Below are positions 1-9,656 of a DNA stretch of 64,000 nt, one piece after another. The first letter of the stretch is position 1, and every line of letters begins with the position of its first letter. The notes under the pieces are model-generated. The model searched no databases. It was not told the DNA's origin and was given only the letters and a program-made list of their open reading frames with translations. The stretch is taken from contig NZ_CP133020.1 in NCBI RefSeq assembly GCF_030866825.1, positions 2,418,001-2,482,000 of the forward strand, in the 5' to 3' direction. Source of the stretch: Rathayibacter sp. SW19. GTDB lineage: Bacteria > Actinomycetota > Actinomycetes > Actinomycetales > Microbacteriaceae. The position numbers and the translations under genes were made by a program.

Positions 1-204
1 CCTGTCGAGAATCTTCTGACGCCGGAGGTCTTGCGCCGCATCGCCTGGAGCCCGCCTGAGCCGATCAATCAACAGACGATTGCGGATGCCTTCACCCAGC
101 ACGGGGCACGCCCCTGGCAGGTTGAGGCGACGGCAGCATCGGTTGCCGCGGCGTTTGTCGAGGCCGACCAAAGCGAAGGCGACCCCGACAGCGACGCTTC
201 GTAG
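1..204 (+). CDS. rnd: Ribonuclease D (HRDC protein), C-terminal fragment
   Basis: An open frame enters from the left edge and stops at TAG, giving the last 67 residues of a protein. The tail reads VENLLTPEVLRRIAW, followed by a segment ending PWQVEATAASVAAAFVEA, which resembles the end of actinobacterial ribonuclease D proteins (a DEDD 3'-5' exonuclease domain followed by HRDC). The catalytic domain lies outside the window, so the assignment rests on the C-terminal pattern and on position: in related actinobacteria this gene sits just before fadA. About 70 bp separate its stop from the fadA start. Confidence 0.65.
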   Translation, partial: PVENLLTPEVLRRIAWSPPEPINQQTIADAFTQHGARPWQVEATAASVAAAFVEADQSEGDPDSDAS

Positions 205-274
205 AATCGCGCAAACGATTCTTGTCCATCAGGGCGCCGCTCTAGGATCAAGACAGATCCGATTGGGAGGCACA

Positions 275-1471
275 GTGGCCGAGATAGCTGATGTTCTGTT
301 CGTCGACGGGGTTCGTACCCCGTTCGGGCGGGCGGGCGAAAAGGGCATGTATTGGAACACGCGCGCGGATGATCTGGCAGTGAAAGCCGTGATCGGGCTA
401 CTCGAGCGCAACCCGAATGTGCCGAAAGATCGCATCGACGATGTGGCGATCGCCGCCACGACGCAGCAGGGCGATCAGGGTCTGACTCTTGGCCGGACGG
501 TTGCGCTGCTGTCCGGATTGCCGCAGTCGGTTCCGGGCTTCGCGATCGACCGCATGTGCGCGGGCGCCATGACCTCAGTGACGACGCTCGGCTCCGGCAT
601 CGGGTTCGGGGCATACGATCTCGTGCTGGCGGGTGGAGTTGAGCACATGGGCCGGCATCCGATGGGCTTCGGGGCTGACCCGAATCCACGGTTTCTTTCG
701 GAGCGGCTGGTCGGTGAAGACGCACTGAACATGGGTAAGACGGCGGAACGCATCCACGACCGCTTCCCGAACCTGACCAAGGAACGCGCCGACCGCTTCG
801 GCATGCGCAGCCAGCAGAAGGTTGCTGCAGCCTATGCCGCGGGCAAGATCCAACCCGACCTGATCCCCGTCGCTCTGCGCAGTGAAGCAGGGTGGGGTCT
901 CGCCACAGAAGACGAAGGCATGCGGCCGAGCACCACGATGGAAGGTCTCGCCGGACTCAAGACACCGTTCCGACCGCACGGTCGCGTCACAGCCGGCAAC
1001 GCGTCGCCGCTGACGGACGGTGCGACGGTCAGCCTCCTGGCCAGTGCGGATGCCGCGGCCGAGTTGGGGCTCAAGCCCAAGATGCGTTTGGTCAACTTTG
1101 CGTTCGCCGGCGTGGACCCTGAGATCATGGGCATCGGACCGATCCCCTCAACGGAGAAGGCGCTGCGCAAAGCGGGTCTGACGATCGAGGACATCGGCCT
1201 GTTCGAGCTGAACGAAGCCTTCGCCGTTCAGGTGATTTCCCTGCTCGATCATTTCGGAATCGACGATGAGGACCCCCGCGTCAACCTATGGGGCGGTGCG
1301 ATCGCGATCGGCCACCCGTTGGCAGCCACCGGTGTGCGCCTCATGATTCAGTTGGCGGCGCAGTTCGCCGAGCACCCGGAGGTTCGGTACGGCCTGACGG
1401 CGATGTGCGTCGGCCTCGGCCAGGGCGGCAGTGTGATCTGGGAGAACCCCAATTGGAATGGAAAGGCGTAG
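275..1471 (+). CDS. fadA: Acetyl-CoA acyltransferase (thiolase)
   Basis: Thiolase of 398 aa that cleaves 3-ketoacyl-CoA to acetyl-CoA and a shortened acyl-CoA, the last step of beta-oxidation. The nucleophilic cysteine is Cys95 in DRMCAGAMTS; the NEAFA loop, the GHPLAATG histidine motif and the second active cysteine in MCVGLGQGG near the C terminus are all present. I chose the GTG start at 275 because GGGAGG lies 4 bp upstream and the protein then begins directly with the thiolase fold (VAEIADVLFVDGVRTPFG); an open extension further upstream overlaps the ribonuclease D gene and has no family similarity. The next gene follows after 3 bp, so the two are co-transcribed and form the alpha2beta2 trifunctional complex. 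Confidence 0.93.
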   Translation: MAEIADVLFVDGVRTPFGRAGEKGMYWNTRADDLAVKAVIGLLERNPNVPKDRIDDVAIAATTQQGDQGLTLGRTVALLSGLPQSVPGFAIDRMCAGAMTSVTTLGSGIGFGAYDLVLAGGVEHMGRHPMGFGADPNPRFLSERLVGEDALNMGKTAERIHDRFPNLTKERADRFGMRSQQKVAAAYAAGKIQPDLIPVALRSEAGWGLATEDEGMRPSTTMEGLAGLKTPFRPHGRVTAGNASPLTDGATVSLLASADAAAELGLKPKMRLVNFAFAGVDPEIMGIGPIPSTEKALRKAGLTIEDIGLFELNEAFAVQVISLLDHFGIDDEDPRVNLWGGAIAIGHPLAATGVRLMIQLAAQFAEHPEVRYGLTAMCVGLGQGGSVIWENPNWNGKA

Positions 1472-1474
1472 GCG

Positions 1475-3610
1475 ATGACGGACTACAGCACCATCGATTT
1501 CAGCCCGCTCGTCGAGATTTCCTCCGATGAGGTGGTGACGCACTCGTTCGTGCGCGACGTCGCTCTGGCCAGCGGCAAGACGCTCGCTTTGGTGACGCTC
1601 GACAACGGTCGTGATCACACCCGGCCGAACACGCTCGGCCCGTTGACACTGCTGGAACTGCGTGACACGTTGGCCGCGTTGAAGCGCCGTGCGGTCGCTG
1701 GCGAAATCGCCGGGATCACCATCACCGGAAAGCCCTACTTTCTGGCCGCAGGCGCCGACCTCAGTAAGGTCAGCGACCTTCCCGATCGCACGGTCGCCCG
1801 GCTCCTACCACAGCTCGGACACCAGGTACTCGGGTCCCTGAGCGACCTCGGGGTGCCCTCATTCGTGTTCATCAACGGCCTAGCGTTGGGCGGCGGCCTC
1901 GAGATCGGCCTTAACGCGAACTATCGCACGGTGGATCTGTCCGCTGCGGCCATCGGGCTGCCCGAGGTGTTCCTCGGCTTGATTCCCGGCTGGGGAGGCG
2001 CCTATCTTCTGCCTAACCTGATCGGCATCGAGAACGCGCTGAAGGTCATCATCGAGAACCCGTTGAAGATGAACCGGATGCTGCGCCCCGCGGATGTGCT
2101 CGAGCTGGGCATCGCAGATGCCGGCTTCGCGTCCGCGACCTTCCTGGAGGACTCGATCCGCTGGGCGGACGGCGTCATCAACGGCACGATTACGGTCAAG
2201 CGGTCGAATCAGCCCGGAAAGATCGAGCGGGCGGTCAAGTGGGACGCAGCCGTCGGCATCGCCCGCAAGATGGTCGCGAGCAGGATCGGGACCGTCGCCG
2301 CGTCACCATTCGCCGCGCTCGACCTCCTGAAAGCAGCCAAGAGCGGCTCGAAAGAGGAAGGCTTCGAGCGCGAAGACGTCGCGCTCGCCGATCTGGTGGC
2401 CGGCGATCAGTTCCAGGCCAGCGTCTATGCATTCAATCTGGTGCAAAAACGTGCAAAGCGTCCGGCAGGCTCCCCGGACGCCGCGCTGGCCAAACGTGTC
2501 ACCAAGGTCGGGGTGATCGGTGCTGGACTCATGGCCAGTCAGTTCGCCCTGTTGTTCGTGAGACGCCTGCGGGTGCCCGTCGTCATCACCGACCTCGACC
2601 AGGCCCGCGTAGACAAGGGCGTGGCGTACATCCACGATGAGATCGCCGCGCTCGCTGCGAAGAAGCGCATCTCCCCCGATGAGGCGAACCGACTTCAAGC
2701 ACTGGTCACAGGCACGACGGACAAGAACCTATTTTCCGACGCCGACTGGGTGATCGAGGCCGTGTTCGAAGAACTCGAGGTCAAGCAGGAGGTCTTTGCG
2801 CAGATCGAGCCGTTCATCTCCGCCGAAGCCGTTCTGGCCACGAACACATCGTCGTTGTCCGTCGAGCAGATCGGCGCGAAGCTGGCGCACCCGGAGCGGC
2901 TGGTCGGATTCCACTTCTTCAATCCTGTTGCAGTCATGCCGCTGATCGAAGTCGTCAGGGCTCCCGCCACCGATGATGCCACCCTGTCCACCGCGATGGT
3001 CACAGCGAAGGCTCTGCGCAAGAATGCGGTCATCACGCGGGACACCCCAGGATTCGTCGTCAATCGCGTCTTGGCGAAGCTGCTCGGTGAAGCGATGCGC
3101 GCCGTCGACCTCGGTACTCCGTTCGAGGTTGTCGACACCGCACTGGCGCCGCTCGGACTGCCGATGTCACCATCTGTGCTGCTGGACCTGGTTGGATTGA
3201 AGGTCGGCGCCCATGTGCTCGACACCCACCACTCCGCTTTCCCCGACCGGTTCTACCAATCGACGAACCTCCACAAACTCGCCGATTACGGAACGCTGTT
3301 GGAGAAAGACGCCAAGGGCAAGGTCAAAGGAATCGACAAGGGAGCGCTCAAGGTGATCACCGTCGGCAATACGCCGGTTGCGCCCGAGGAAATCCTGCGC
3401 CGAGTGCAAGACGGCCTCGCCGATGAGATCCACCGGATGCTCGAAGACGATGTCGTGCACGCCGCCGAGGACATCGACCTGTGCATGATCCTCGGCGCGG
3501 GCTGGCCGTTCCAGATGGGCGGTGTCACACCATACCTGGATCGAGTCGGCGCGAGCGAACGGATCTTCGGCGGCACGTTCCACACGCCGCCGATCGCCGG
3601 AATCGCATGA
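1475..3610 (+). CDS. fadB: Fatty-acid oxidation complex alpha subunit (enoyl-CoA hydratase / 3-hydroxyacyl-CoA dehydrogenase)
   Basis: Bifunctional 711-aa protein. The N-terminal ~300 residues are a crotonase fold with the oxyanion segment GGGLEIGLNANYRTVD and the downstream LPEVFLGLIPGWGG containing the conserved glutamate. After residue ~340 comes the NAD-binding Rossmann domain (VGVIGAGLMASQFA) and the dehydrogenase segment GFHFFNPVAVMPLIE, then the helical C-terminal domain. It hydrates trans-2-enoyl-CoA and oxidises the 3-hydroxy product for the thiolase encoded just upstream. ATG start is 3 bp after the fadA stop. The stop overlaps the next gene by ATGA, so all three are one translational unit. 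Confidence 0.93.
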   Translation: MTDYSTIDFSPLVEISSDEVVTHSFVRDVALASGKTLALVTLDNGRDHTRPNTLGPLTLLELRDTLAALKRRAVAGEIAGITITGKPYFLAAGADLSKVSDLPDRTVARLLPQLGHQVLGSLSDLGVPSFVFINGLALGGGLEIGLNANYRTVDLSAAAIGLPEVFLGLIPGWGGAYLLPNLIGIENALKVIIENPLKMNRMLRPADVLELGIADAGFASATFLEDSIRWADGVINGTITVKRSNQPGKIERAVKWDAAVGIARKMVASRIGTVAASPFAALDLLKAAKSGSKEEGFEREDVALADLVAGDQFQASVYAFNLVQKRAKRPAGSPDAALAKRVTKVGVIGAGLMASQFALLFVRRLRVPVVITDLDQARVDKGVAYIHDEIAALAAKKRISPDEANRLQALVTGTTDKNLFSDADWVIEAVFEELEVKQEVFAQIEPFISAEAVLATNTSSLSVEQIGAKLAHPERLVGFHFFNPVAVMPLIEVVRAPATDDATLSTAMVTAKALRKNAVITRDTPGFVVNRVLAKLLGEAMRAVDLGTPFEVVDTALAPLGLPMSPSVLLDLVGLKVGAHVLDTHHSAFPDRFYQSTNLHKLADYGTLLEKDAKGKVKGIDKGALKVITVGNTPVAPEEILRRVQDGLADEIHRMLEDDVVHAAEDIDLCMILGAGWPFQMGGVTPYLDRVGASERIFGGTFHTPPIAGIA

Positions 3611-4749
3611 GCGACCTCACGCTGGGGGTGCTTGCGACCACCCTCAAGGTGGACGAGCGACGCTTGCCGATCCATCCCGGGCATCTGGATCGCATCGACG
3701 AAGCGTTGCGCAGACGTATGACGTTCGAATACGGCTACGGGCACCGGTTCGGGATGTCAGACGCGGTGCTTTCCACGTTCGTGGGCGCACTGGGAACGCG
3801 CGAACAGGTGATCGCATCCTGTGACGTCGTGCTGCTGCCTAAACCTCAGCCAGCTGATCTGCACGACCTGCGCGACGGACAGACCCTGTGGGGCTGGCCG
3901 CACTGTGTGCAGGAGCGCACGATCACCCAACTGGCGATCGACAAGCGGCTGACGCTGATCGCATTCGAGGCGATGAACCACTGGACCTCGAGCGGCGGGT
4001 TCGGGTTGCATGTCTTTCACAAGAACAACGAGCTCGCGGGCTATTGTTCTGTGCTGCACGCACTGGAGCTGATCGGCTCGACGGGCGACTATGGCCGGCG
4101 GTTGAGCGCGACCGTCATCGGGTTCGGGGCGACAGCACGCGGTGCGGTCACCGCACTGAATGCGCACGGCATCCACGACGTGCAGGTACTGACAAGTCGC
4201 GACGTCGCCGCCGTCGGATCTCCGATTCACTCCGTGCAGATCGTGCAGTTGGACCACGACGAAGCGGCGCCTGACGGCGGCAACGTCATCACGCACCATG
4301 GCCGTGTTCCGCTGGCCCCGTTCCTTGCCGAAAGCGACATCGTCGTCAACTGCACGCTGCAGGATCCGGATGCGCCGTTGATGTATCTGCGCGCTGCCGA
4401 TCTTGACGCGTTCAGACCAGGCAGCCTGATCATCGACGTGTCGTGCGACGAAGGAATGGGTTTCAGCTGGGCGAAGCCGACCTCATTCGCGGAGCCGATG
4501 TTCATCGTGGGCGACAACGTGCGGTATTACGCAGTCGATCACAGCCCGTCTTACCTGTGGGACTCCGCCACTTGGGAGATCAGCGAAGCGCTTCTGCCGT
4601 TCTTGCCCGTTGTCATGGCCGGCACCTCGTCGTGGGATGACGACGAGACGATCAGCAGGGCGATTGAAATTCGCGATGGGATGATCCGCAATCCGAGCAT
4701 CCTGTCATTCCAGGGTCGATCCCCGGAATATCCATACCTGCCCGTGTGA
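3607..4749 (+). CDS. N5-(carboxyethyl)ornithine synthase-like / alanine dehydrogenase-PNT family oxidoreductase
   Basis: 380-aa protein of the alanine dehydrogenase/pyridine nucleotide transhydrogenase family. The N terminus has the family pattern KVDERRLPIHPGH and the lysine in LLPKPQ; the phrase GQTLWGWPHCVQ and the C-terminal VDHSPSYLWDSATWEIS are typical of the branch annotated as N5-(carboxyethyl)ornithine synthase, which reductively joins pyruvate to the side-chain amine of ornithine or lysine. The NAD(P)-binding loop is GFGATARGAV around residues 178-187. The ATG overlaps the fadB stop, so it is translationally coupled to a beta-oxidation operon, an odd partner for an amino-acid enzyme. 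Substrate is not known; alanine or saccharopine-type dehydrogenase activity is possible. Confidence 0.72.
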   Translation: MSDLTLGVLATTLKVDERRLPIHPGHLDRIDEALRRRMTFEYGYGHRFGMSDAVLSTFVGALGTREQVIASCDVVLLPKPQPADLHDLRDGQTLWGWPHCVQERTITQLAIDKRLTLIAFEAMNHWTSSGGFGLHVFHKNNELAGYCSVLHALELIGSTGDYGRRLSATVIGFGATARGAVTALNAHGIHDVQVLTSRDVAAVGSPIHSVQIVQLDHDEAAPDGGNVITHHGRVPLAPFLAESDIVVNCTLQDPDAPLMYLRAADLDAFRPGSLIIDVSCDEGMGFSWAKPTSFAEPMFIVGDNVRYYAVDHSPSYLWDSATWEISEALLPFLPVVMAGTSSWDDDETISRAIEIRDGMIRNPSILSFQGRSPEYPYLPV

Positions 4750-4750
4750 G

Positions 4751-6703
4751 TCAGGCGCTGCGACGCCGTTTGATGATGGCCTCCGGCTCGTCCGTATCGT
4801 CTGGACGCGGGCGGGCGATGGGGATCTTGCTCCCGAGCACCTGTTCCACGATGTCCCTGGCGATCTGCTGCGGAGTGAGTCCCGCCTGTTGCAGAATCTC
4901 CTCACGCGTCGCGTGTTCCAGGAACTCATCGGGGAGGCCGAGTTCGTCGACGGGGGTGTCCACACCCGCCGCTCGGAGGTCCTGCCGCACGCGGGTGCCG
5001 ATTCCGCCGACGCGGATGCCGTCTTCGATCGTCACGACCAGGCGATGGCTCTCGGCAAGCTCGATCACGCTGCGCGGCACGGGCACGACCCAACGGGGAT
5101 CGATGACGGTCGCACCGATTCCCTGAGCGTCGAGCAATTCTGCTACTCGGAGTGCCAGGGCGGCGAACGGCCCGACCGCCACGATCAAAACGTCACGGTG
5201 GTCATCTTCGACCAGCACGTCGACGCCGTCCGGCAACCGTCGAACTGCGTCGATGTCTGCGCCGACGCTGCCCTTGGGAAAGCGCACGACGGTCGGCGCG
5301 TCCTCCACGACGACGGCCTCTGCCAGTTCCTCACGCAGCCGAGCCGCATCGCGAGGAGCCGCCAATCGAATGTGCGGCACGAGTTGCAGAATCGCAAGAT
5401 CCCAGATTCCGTGATGGCTGGGGCCATCCGGCCCTGTGACGCCTGCCCGGTCGAGCACGAAAGTGACCCCGGCCTTGTGCAGGGCTACGTCCATCAATAC
5501 CTGGTCGAGCGCACGATTGATGAACGTCGCGTAGATCGCCACAACGGGGTGCAGGCCACCGTATGCGAGCCCGGCCGCACTGGCAACCGCGTGCTGTTCG
5601 GCGATCCCGACGTCGTGCACGCGCTCTGCGTAGCGTTCGGCGAGTCTGTTCAATCCGGTCGGTCTCAGCATGGCGGCGGTGATGCCGACCAGTCGCGGAT
5701 TGCCCTCTGCGAGACGGAGCAGTTCTTCGCCGAACACGTTCGTCCAAGCCGGCGCGGCCGAGGAGCCCACAGGCTCCCCTGTTTCTGGATCGATCTGACC
5801 GACGGAGTGGAATTGATCGGCTGAGTCGTTGACGGCCGGCTGAAAACCGCGGCCCTTCTGGGTGATCGCGTGCACGATCACAGGGGCGCCGTAGCCCTTC
5901 GCTTGGCGCAGAGCCTCCTCCATTGCCGCGATATCGTGACCGTCGATCGGGCCGATGTATTTGATGTCGAGGTTCGAGTACAGCTGCTCATTGTTGGCGA
6001 ACCGGCTGAGGAACCCGTGCGTGCCTCCACGGATCCCCCGATACAGCGCCCGGCCGGGCCCGCCGAGCTTGCCGAACGCGGCCTGACTGCTCAGGTACAG
6101 GTTGCGGTAACTGCTCTTCGTGCGCACCGAGTTCAGGAATCGCGCGATTCCGCCGATCGTCGGGGCGTACGAACGGCCGTTGTCATTGACAACGATCACC
6201 AGATTTCGGTTGTTGTCGTCTGTGATGTTGTTGAGCGCCTCCCAGGTCATTCCGCCGGTGAGTGCACCGTCGCCGACGACGGCGACCACGTGACGATCCG
6301 TCTGGCCGGTGACGGCGAATGCGCGCGAAATGCCGTCTGCCCACGACAGTGAGCTCGACGCGTGAGAATTCTCAACAATGTCGTGGATCGACTCAGAGCG
6401 CTGCGGATAGCCGGCTAGACCGCCCTTCTGACGAAGTTTGCCGAAGTCTTGTCGCCCGGTCACGAGCTTATGCACATATGCCTGATGTCCGACGTCGAAC
6501 ACGATGGCATCTCTCGGCGAGTCGAACACGCGATGAATTGCGATGGTCGCCTCGACCATGCCGAGGTTCGGGCCCAGATGACCTCCCGTGCGCGCCACGT
6601 TGGAGATCAGGAACGCCCGGATTTCGTCGGCGAGCTGATTCAGCTGCTCCTTCGAGAGTTCATCGAGATCGCGCGGACCCCTGATCGTCTCCAGGAGGGT
6701 CAT
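4751..6703 (-). CDS. dxs: 1-deoxy-D-xylulose-5-phosphate synthase
   Basis: 650-aa thiamine-diphosphate enzyme that condenses pyruvate with glyceraldehyde 3-phosphate, the entry step of the MEP isoprenoid pathway. Visible motifs are FDVGHQAYVHKL, the ThDP/Mg motif GDGALTGGMTWEALNN, the transketolase-like VGIAEQHAVASAAGLAYGG and DRAGVTGPDGPSHHG. The ATG at 6703 (MTLLETIRGPRDLDELS) is preceded by GAGGAAAG at good spacing; longer upstream frames are Arg-rich and unlike the family. It converges with the carboxyethylornithine-synthase-like gene, leaving a single base between the two stops and no terminator there. Confidence 0.95.
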   Translation of the reverse strand: MTLLETIRGPRDLDELSKEQLNQLADEIRAFLISNVARTGGHLGPNLGMVEATIAIHRVFDSPRDAIVFDVGHQAYVHKLVTGRQDFGKLRQKGGLAGYPQRSESIHDIVENSHASSSLSWADGISRAFAVTGQTDRHVVAVVGDGALTGGMTWEALNNITDDNNRNLVIVVNDNGRSYAPTIGGIARFLNSVRTKSSYRNLYLSSQAAFGKLGGPGRALYRGIRGGTHGFLSRFANNEQLYSNLDIKYIGPIDGHDIAAMEEALRQAKGYGAPVIVHAITQKGRGFQPAVNDSADQFHSVGQIDPETGEPVGSSAAPAWTNVFGEELLRLAEGNPRLVGITAAMLRPTGLNRLAERYAERVHDVGIAEQHAVASAAGLAYGGLHPVVAIYATFINRALDQVLMDVALHKAGVTFVLDRAGVTGPDGPSHHGIWDLAILQLVPHIRLAAPRDAARLREELAEAVVVEDAPTVVRFPKGSVGADIDAVRRLPDGVDVLVEDDHRDVLIVAVGPFAALALRVAELLDAQGIGATVIDPRWVVPVPRSVIELAESHRLVVTIEDGIRVGGIGTRVRQDLRAAGVDTPVDELGLPDEFLEHATREEILQQAGLTPQQIARDIVEQVLGSKIPIARPRPDDTDEPEAIIKRRRSA

Positions 6704-6780
6704 CCGCACTGCCTTTCCTCCGCGCACGGTCTCCCCGCGGCATCGTTCGATTCTACGCGCCCGTCGTGCGCAGACAGCGA

Positions 6781-6809
6781 GAGGCCGGGACCACTGCGGT
6801 CCCGGCCTC
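6781..6809 (-). terminator. Hairpin terminator between acnA and dxs
   Basis: A perfect 12-bp inverted repeat (GAGGCCGGGACC / GGTCCCGGCCTC) with a 5-nt loop lies 21 bp beyond the aconitase stop. There is no long T run, as is common for high-GC actinobacteria. It should end the acnA transcript and separate it from dxs, whose own ribosome site starts about 80 bp further on. Confidence 0.8.
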
Positions 6810-6830
6810 TCACAGTGTGCCAGCGACTGC

Positions 6831-9656
6831 TTACACGAGAGAGCGCAGAACGTACTGCAGAATACCGCCGTGGCGGTAGTAGTCCGCCTCGCCCGGTGTG
6901 TCGATGCGCACGACAGCATCGAATTCGACGACGTCCTTGCCTGTCGGCGAGTCTGCCGTCGGCTCCGCAACGACATGAACAGTCGCCGGGATCAGCTCTT
7001 CGTTCAGCGCGTCGATACCAGTGATCGTCACCTTCTCCGTGCCGTCCAGGCCGAGGCTGTTCGCACTCTGCCCAGCGGGAAACTGCAGAGGAACCACACC
7101 CATGCCGATCAGGTTGGAACGGTGGATTCGCTCGAAGCTCTCCGCGATGACAGCGTGCACGCCGAGCAGCAGCGTGCCCTTGGCTGCCCAGTCGCGCGAG
7201 GACCCGGACCCGTACTCTTTGCCCGCAATGATCACCAGCGGGGTGCCCGCAGCCTGGTAGCGCTCAGCCGCGTCGAAGATGAACGCCTGCGGTCCGCCCT
7301 CCTGCGTGAAGTCTCGGGTGTAACCGCCCTCCACGTCGTTCAGAAGTTGATTGCGCAGACGAATGTTCGCGAACGTGCCGCGGATCATCACCTCGTGGTT
7401 TCCGCGTCGTGATCCATAGGAGTTGAAGTTCTTGCGTTCGATGCCGTGCTCGATCAGGTAACGGCCTGCTGGGCTGTCCGCCTTGATCGAGCCGGCGGGC
7501 GAGATGTGGTCTGTTGTGACCGAATCCCCGAGTTTGGCAAGAACGCGCGCGCCCTCGATGTTGCCGACCGGGGTCGTCTCCAGGGTCATGCCTTCGAAAT
7601 ACGGCGGCTTGCGCACGTAGGTGGATGCATCATCCCATTCGAAAGTCGAACCAGTGGGGATGGGCAGCGCACGCCAGCGCTCATCGCCGTCGAAGACGCC
7701 CTCGTACTCATGTAGGAACATCTCGGGATCGATCGAGCTGTCGATGGTCGACTGCACTTCGTCTGCGTCTGGCCAGATGTCTTTGAGATAGACCGGGTTG
7801 CCTGCCGTGTCGTCGCCCAGGGCATCGGTGTCGAAGTCGAAGTTCATCGACCCCGCAAGTGCGTAGGCGATGACCAGCGGCGGGCTGGCCAGGTAGTTCA
7901 TCTTCACGTCCGGGTTGATCCGGCCCTCGAAGTTGCGGTTGCCGGACAGCACGGCGGTGACGGCGAGGTCGCTGTCTTGCACCGCAGCTGAGATCTCTCC
8001 GATCAGCGGGCCCGAATTGCCGATGCACGTGGTGCAGCCGTAGCCGACGAGGTAGAAACCGAGCTGCTCGAGATAATTCGTCAGGCCGGACTTGTCGTAG
8101 TAGTCAGTGACCACCTTCGAGCCGGGTGCCAACGTCGTCTTGACCCAGGGCTTGACGGTGAGGCCCTTCTGCGCTGCGTTACGGGCGAGTAGACCGGCTG
8201 CGAGCATGACGGACGGGTTCGACGTGTTCGTACACGATGTGATCGCTGCAATCGCAACGGCGCCGTGATCGATCGTGAACGCGGAGCCGTCCGACAGCGT
8301 CACCGGTGTCGGATGCGACGCCGTCTCGGGCGCGTGGCTCCTGTGGTGGTGAGCGTGCGCACTGTGCGCATCGGCGGGTGACAGCTCGCCGGGGTCGGAT
8401 GCGGGGAACGACTCAGCGATCGTCAGGTCGACCAGGTCGTGCTCGATCTGGGCGAAGTCATTCAGGTCTTTGTTGAACTGCGCCTTGGATTCGCTCAGAA
8501 TGATGCGGTCTTGTGGGCGGCGCGGGCCTGCGATCGACGGCACGACGCTCGCCAGATCCAACTCGAGGTACTCGCTGAAGGTTGGTTCGACATCCGGATC
8601 GTGCCACATCGTCTGCGTCTTCGCGTATGCCTCGACCAGCGCGATCTGCTCCTCGGTGCGCCCGGTCAGGCGCAGGTAGTCCAGGGTGACATCGTCGATC
8701 GGGAAGATCGCAGCTGTCGAACCGAATTCGGGACTCATGTTTCCGATGGTCGCCCGGTTGGCGAGTGGCACCTGGGCGACGCCGGATCCGTAGAACTCGA
8801 CGAACTTGCCGACGACACCGTGCGCGCGCAATTGCTGGGTGATGCTGAGCACGACGTCGGTCGCCGTCACGCCTGCGGGAATGGAACCGGACAGCTTGAA
8901 GCCGACCACCTTGGGAATGAGCATCGAGACCGGCTGGCCGAGCATTGCCGCCTCCGCCTCAATGCCGCCGACGCCCCAGCCGAGAACGCCCAGACCGTTG
9001 ACCATGGTGGTGTGCGAGTCGGTACCCACAAGCGTGTCGGGGTAAGCCTGCAGCACGCCACCGACTTCCCGCGTGAATGTGACGCGTGCAAGGTGCTCGA
9101 TATTCACCTGGTGCACGATGCCCGTTCCCGGCGGCACGACTTTGAAGTCGCCGAACGCGCTCTGTCCCCAGCGCAGGAACTGGTAACGCTCGCCATTGCG
9201 CTCGTATTCGATCTCGACGTTGCGCTCGAACGAGTCTTCCGTGCCGAACAGGTCCGCAATCACGGAGTGGTCGATCACGAGTTCGGAGGGCGCAAGCGGG
9301 TTGATCTTAGTCGGGTCGCCGCCGAGGTCGACCACAGCCTCGCGCATCGTCGCCAGGTCGACGATGCATGGCACGCCGGTGAAGTCCTGCATCAGAACGC
9401 GGGCGGGGGTGAACTGGATCTCCGTGTTGGGTTCAGCTGACGGGTCCCAGGCGCCTACAGCGTCGATCTGCGACTTCGTGATGTTCTTGCCATCCTCGGT
9501 GCGAAGCAGGTTCTCCAGCAGCACCTTGAGGCTGTATGGCAGCTTCTCATAGCCGGGGACCGCATCGATCCGAAAAATTTCGTAGTCGATTCCTCCGACG
9601 CTGAGCCTGTCCTTCGCTCCAAAGCTGTTTACCGCAAGGCTGTTTACCGCAGACAC
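6831..9656 (-). CDS. acnA: Aconitate hydratase
   Basis: 941-aa aconitase A/IRP1-type enzyme that interconverts citrate and isocitrate in the TCA cycle. Iron-sulfur cysteines are visible in TSCTNTSNP and in YGCTTCIGNSG. The swivel domain has ARVLAKLGDSVTTDHISPAG and KEYGSGSSRDWAAKG. GTG start at 9656 follows AAGGAGAGGG. A histidine-rich linker at roughly residues 425-445 (AHSAHAHHHRSHAP) sits just before the cluster-binding segment. The N terminus carries a short imperfect repeat, NSLAVNSF. Monocistronic by context: terminator downstream, divergent intergenic region upstream with an 18-bp palindrome. Confidence 0.96.
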   Translation of the reverse strand: MSAVNSLAVNSFGAKDRLSVGGIDYEIFRIDAVPGYEKLPYSLKVLLENLLRTEDGKNITKSQIDAVGAWDPSAEPNTEIQFTPARVLMQDFTGVPCIVDLATMREAVVDLGGDPTKINPLAPSELVIDHSVIADLFGTEDSFERNVEIEYERNGERYQFLRWGQSAFGDFKVVPPGTGIVHQVNIEHLARVTFTREVGGVLQAYPDTLVGTDSHTTMVNGLGVLGWGVGGIEAEAAMLGQPVSMLIPKVVGFKLSGSIPAGVTATDVVLSITQQLRAHGVVGKFVEFYGSGVAQVPLANRATIGNMSPEFGSTAAIFPIDDVTLDYLRLTGRTEEQIALVEAYAKTQTMWHDPDVEPTFSEYLELDLASVVPSIAGPRRPQDRIILSESKAQFNKDLNDFAQIEHDLVDLTIAESFPASDPGELSPADAHSAHAHHHRSHAPETASHPTPVTLSDGSAFTIDHGAVAIAAITSCTNTSNPSVMLAAGLLARNAAQKGLTVKPWVKTTLAPGSKVVTDYYDKSGLTNYLEQLGFYLVGYGCTTCIGNSGPLIGEISAAVQDSDLAVTAVLSGNRNFEGRINPDVKMNYLASPPLVIAYALAGSMNFDFDTDALGDDTAGNPVYLKDIWPDADEVQSTIDSSIDPEMFLHEYEGVFDGDERWRALPIPTGSTFEWDDASTYVRKPPYFEGMTLETTPVGNIEGARVLAKLGDSVTTDHISPAGSIKADSPAGRYLIEHGIERKNFNSYGSRRGNHEVMIRGTFANIRLRNQLLNDVEGGYTRDFTQEGGPQAFIFDAAERYQAAGTPLVIIAGKEYGSGSSRDWAAKGTLLLGVHAVIAESFERIHRSNLIGMGVVPLQFPAGQSANSLGLDGTEKVTITGIDALNEELIPATVHVVAEPTADSPTGKDVVEFDAVVRIDTPGEADYYRHGGILQYVLRSLV

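Noticed and set aside
80..274. Upstream extension of fadA
   Set aside because: Overlaps the end of ribonuclease D and is Arg-rich; the GTG at 275 with GGGAGG gives the normal thiolase N terminus.
8439..9440. 333-codon open frame on the plus strand opposite acnA
   Set aside because: High-GC antisense frame of a well-conserved gene; composition (Arg, His, Val) reflects the complement of acnA codons.
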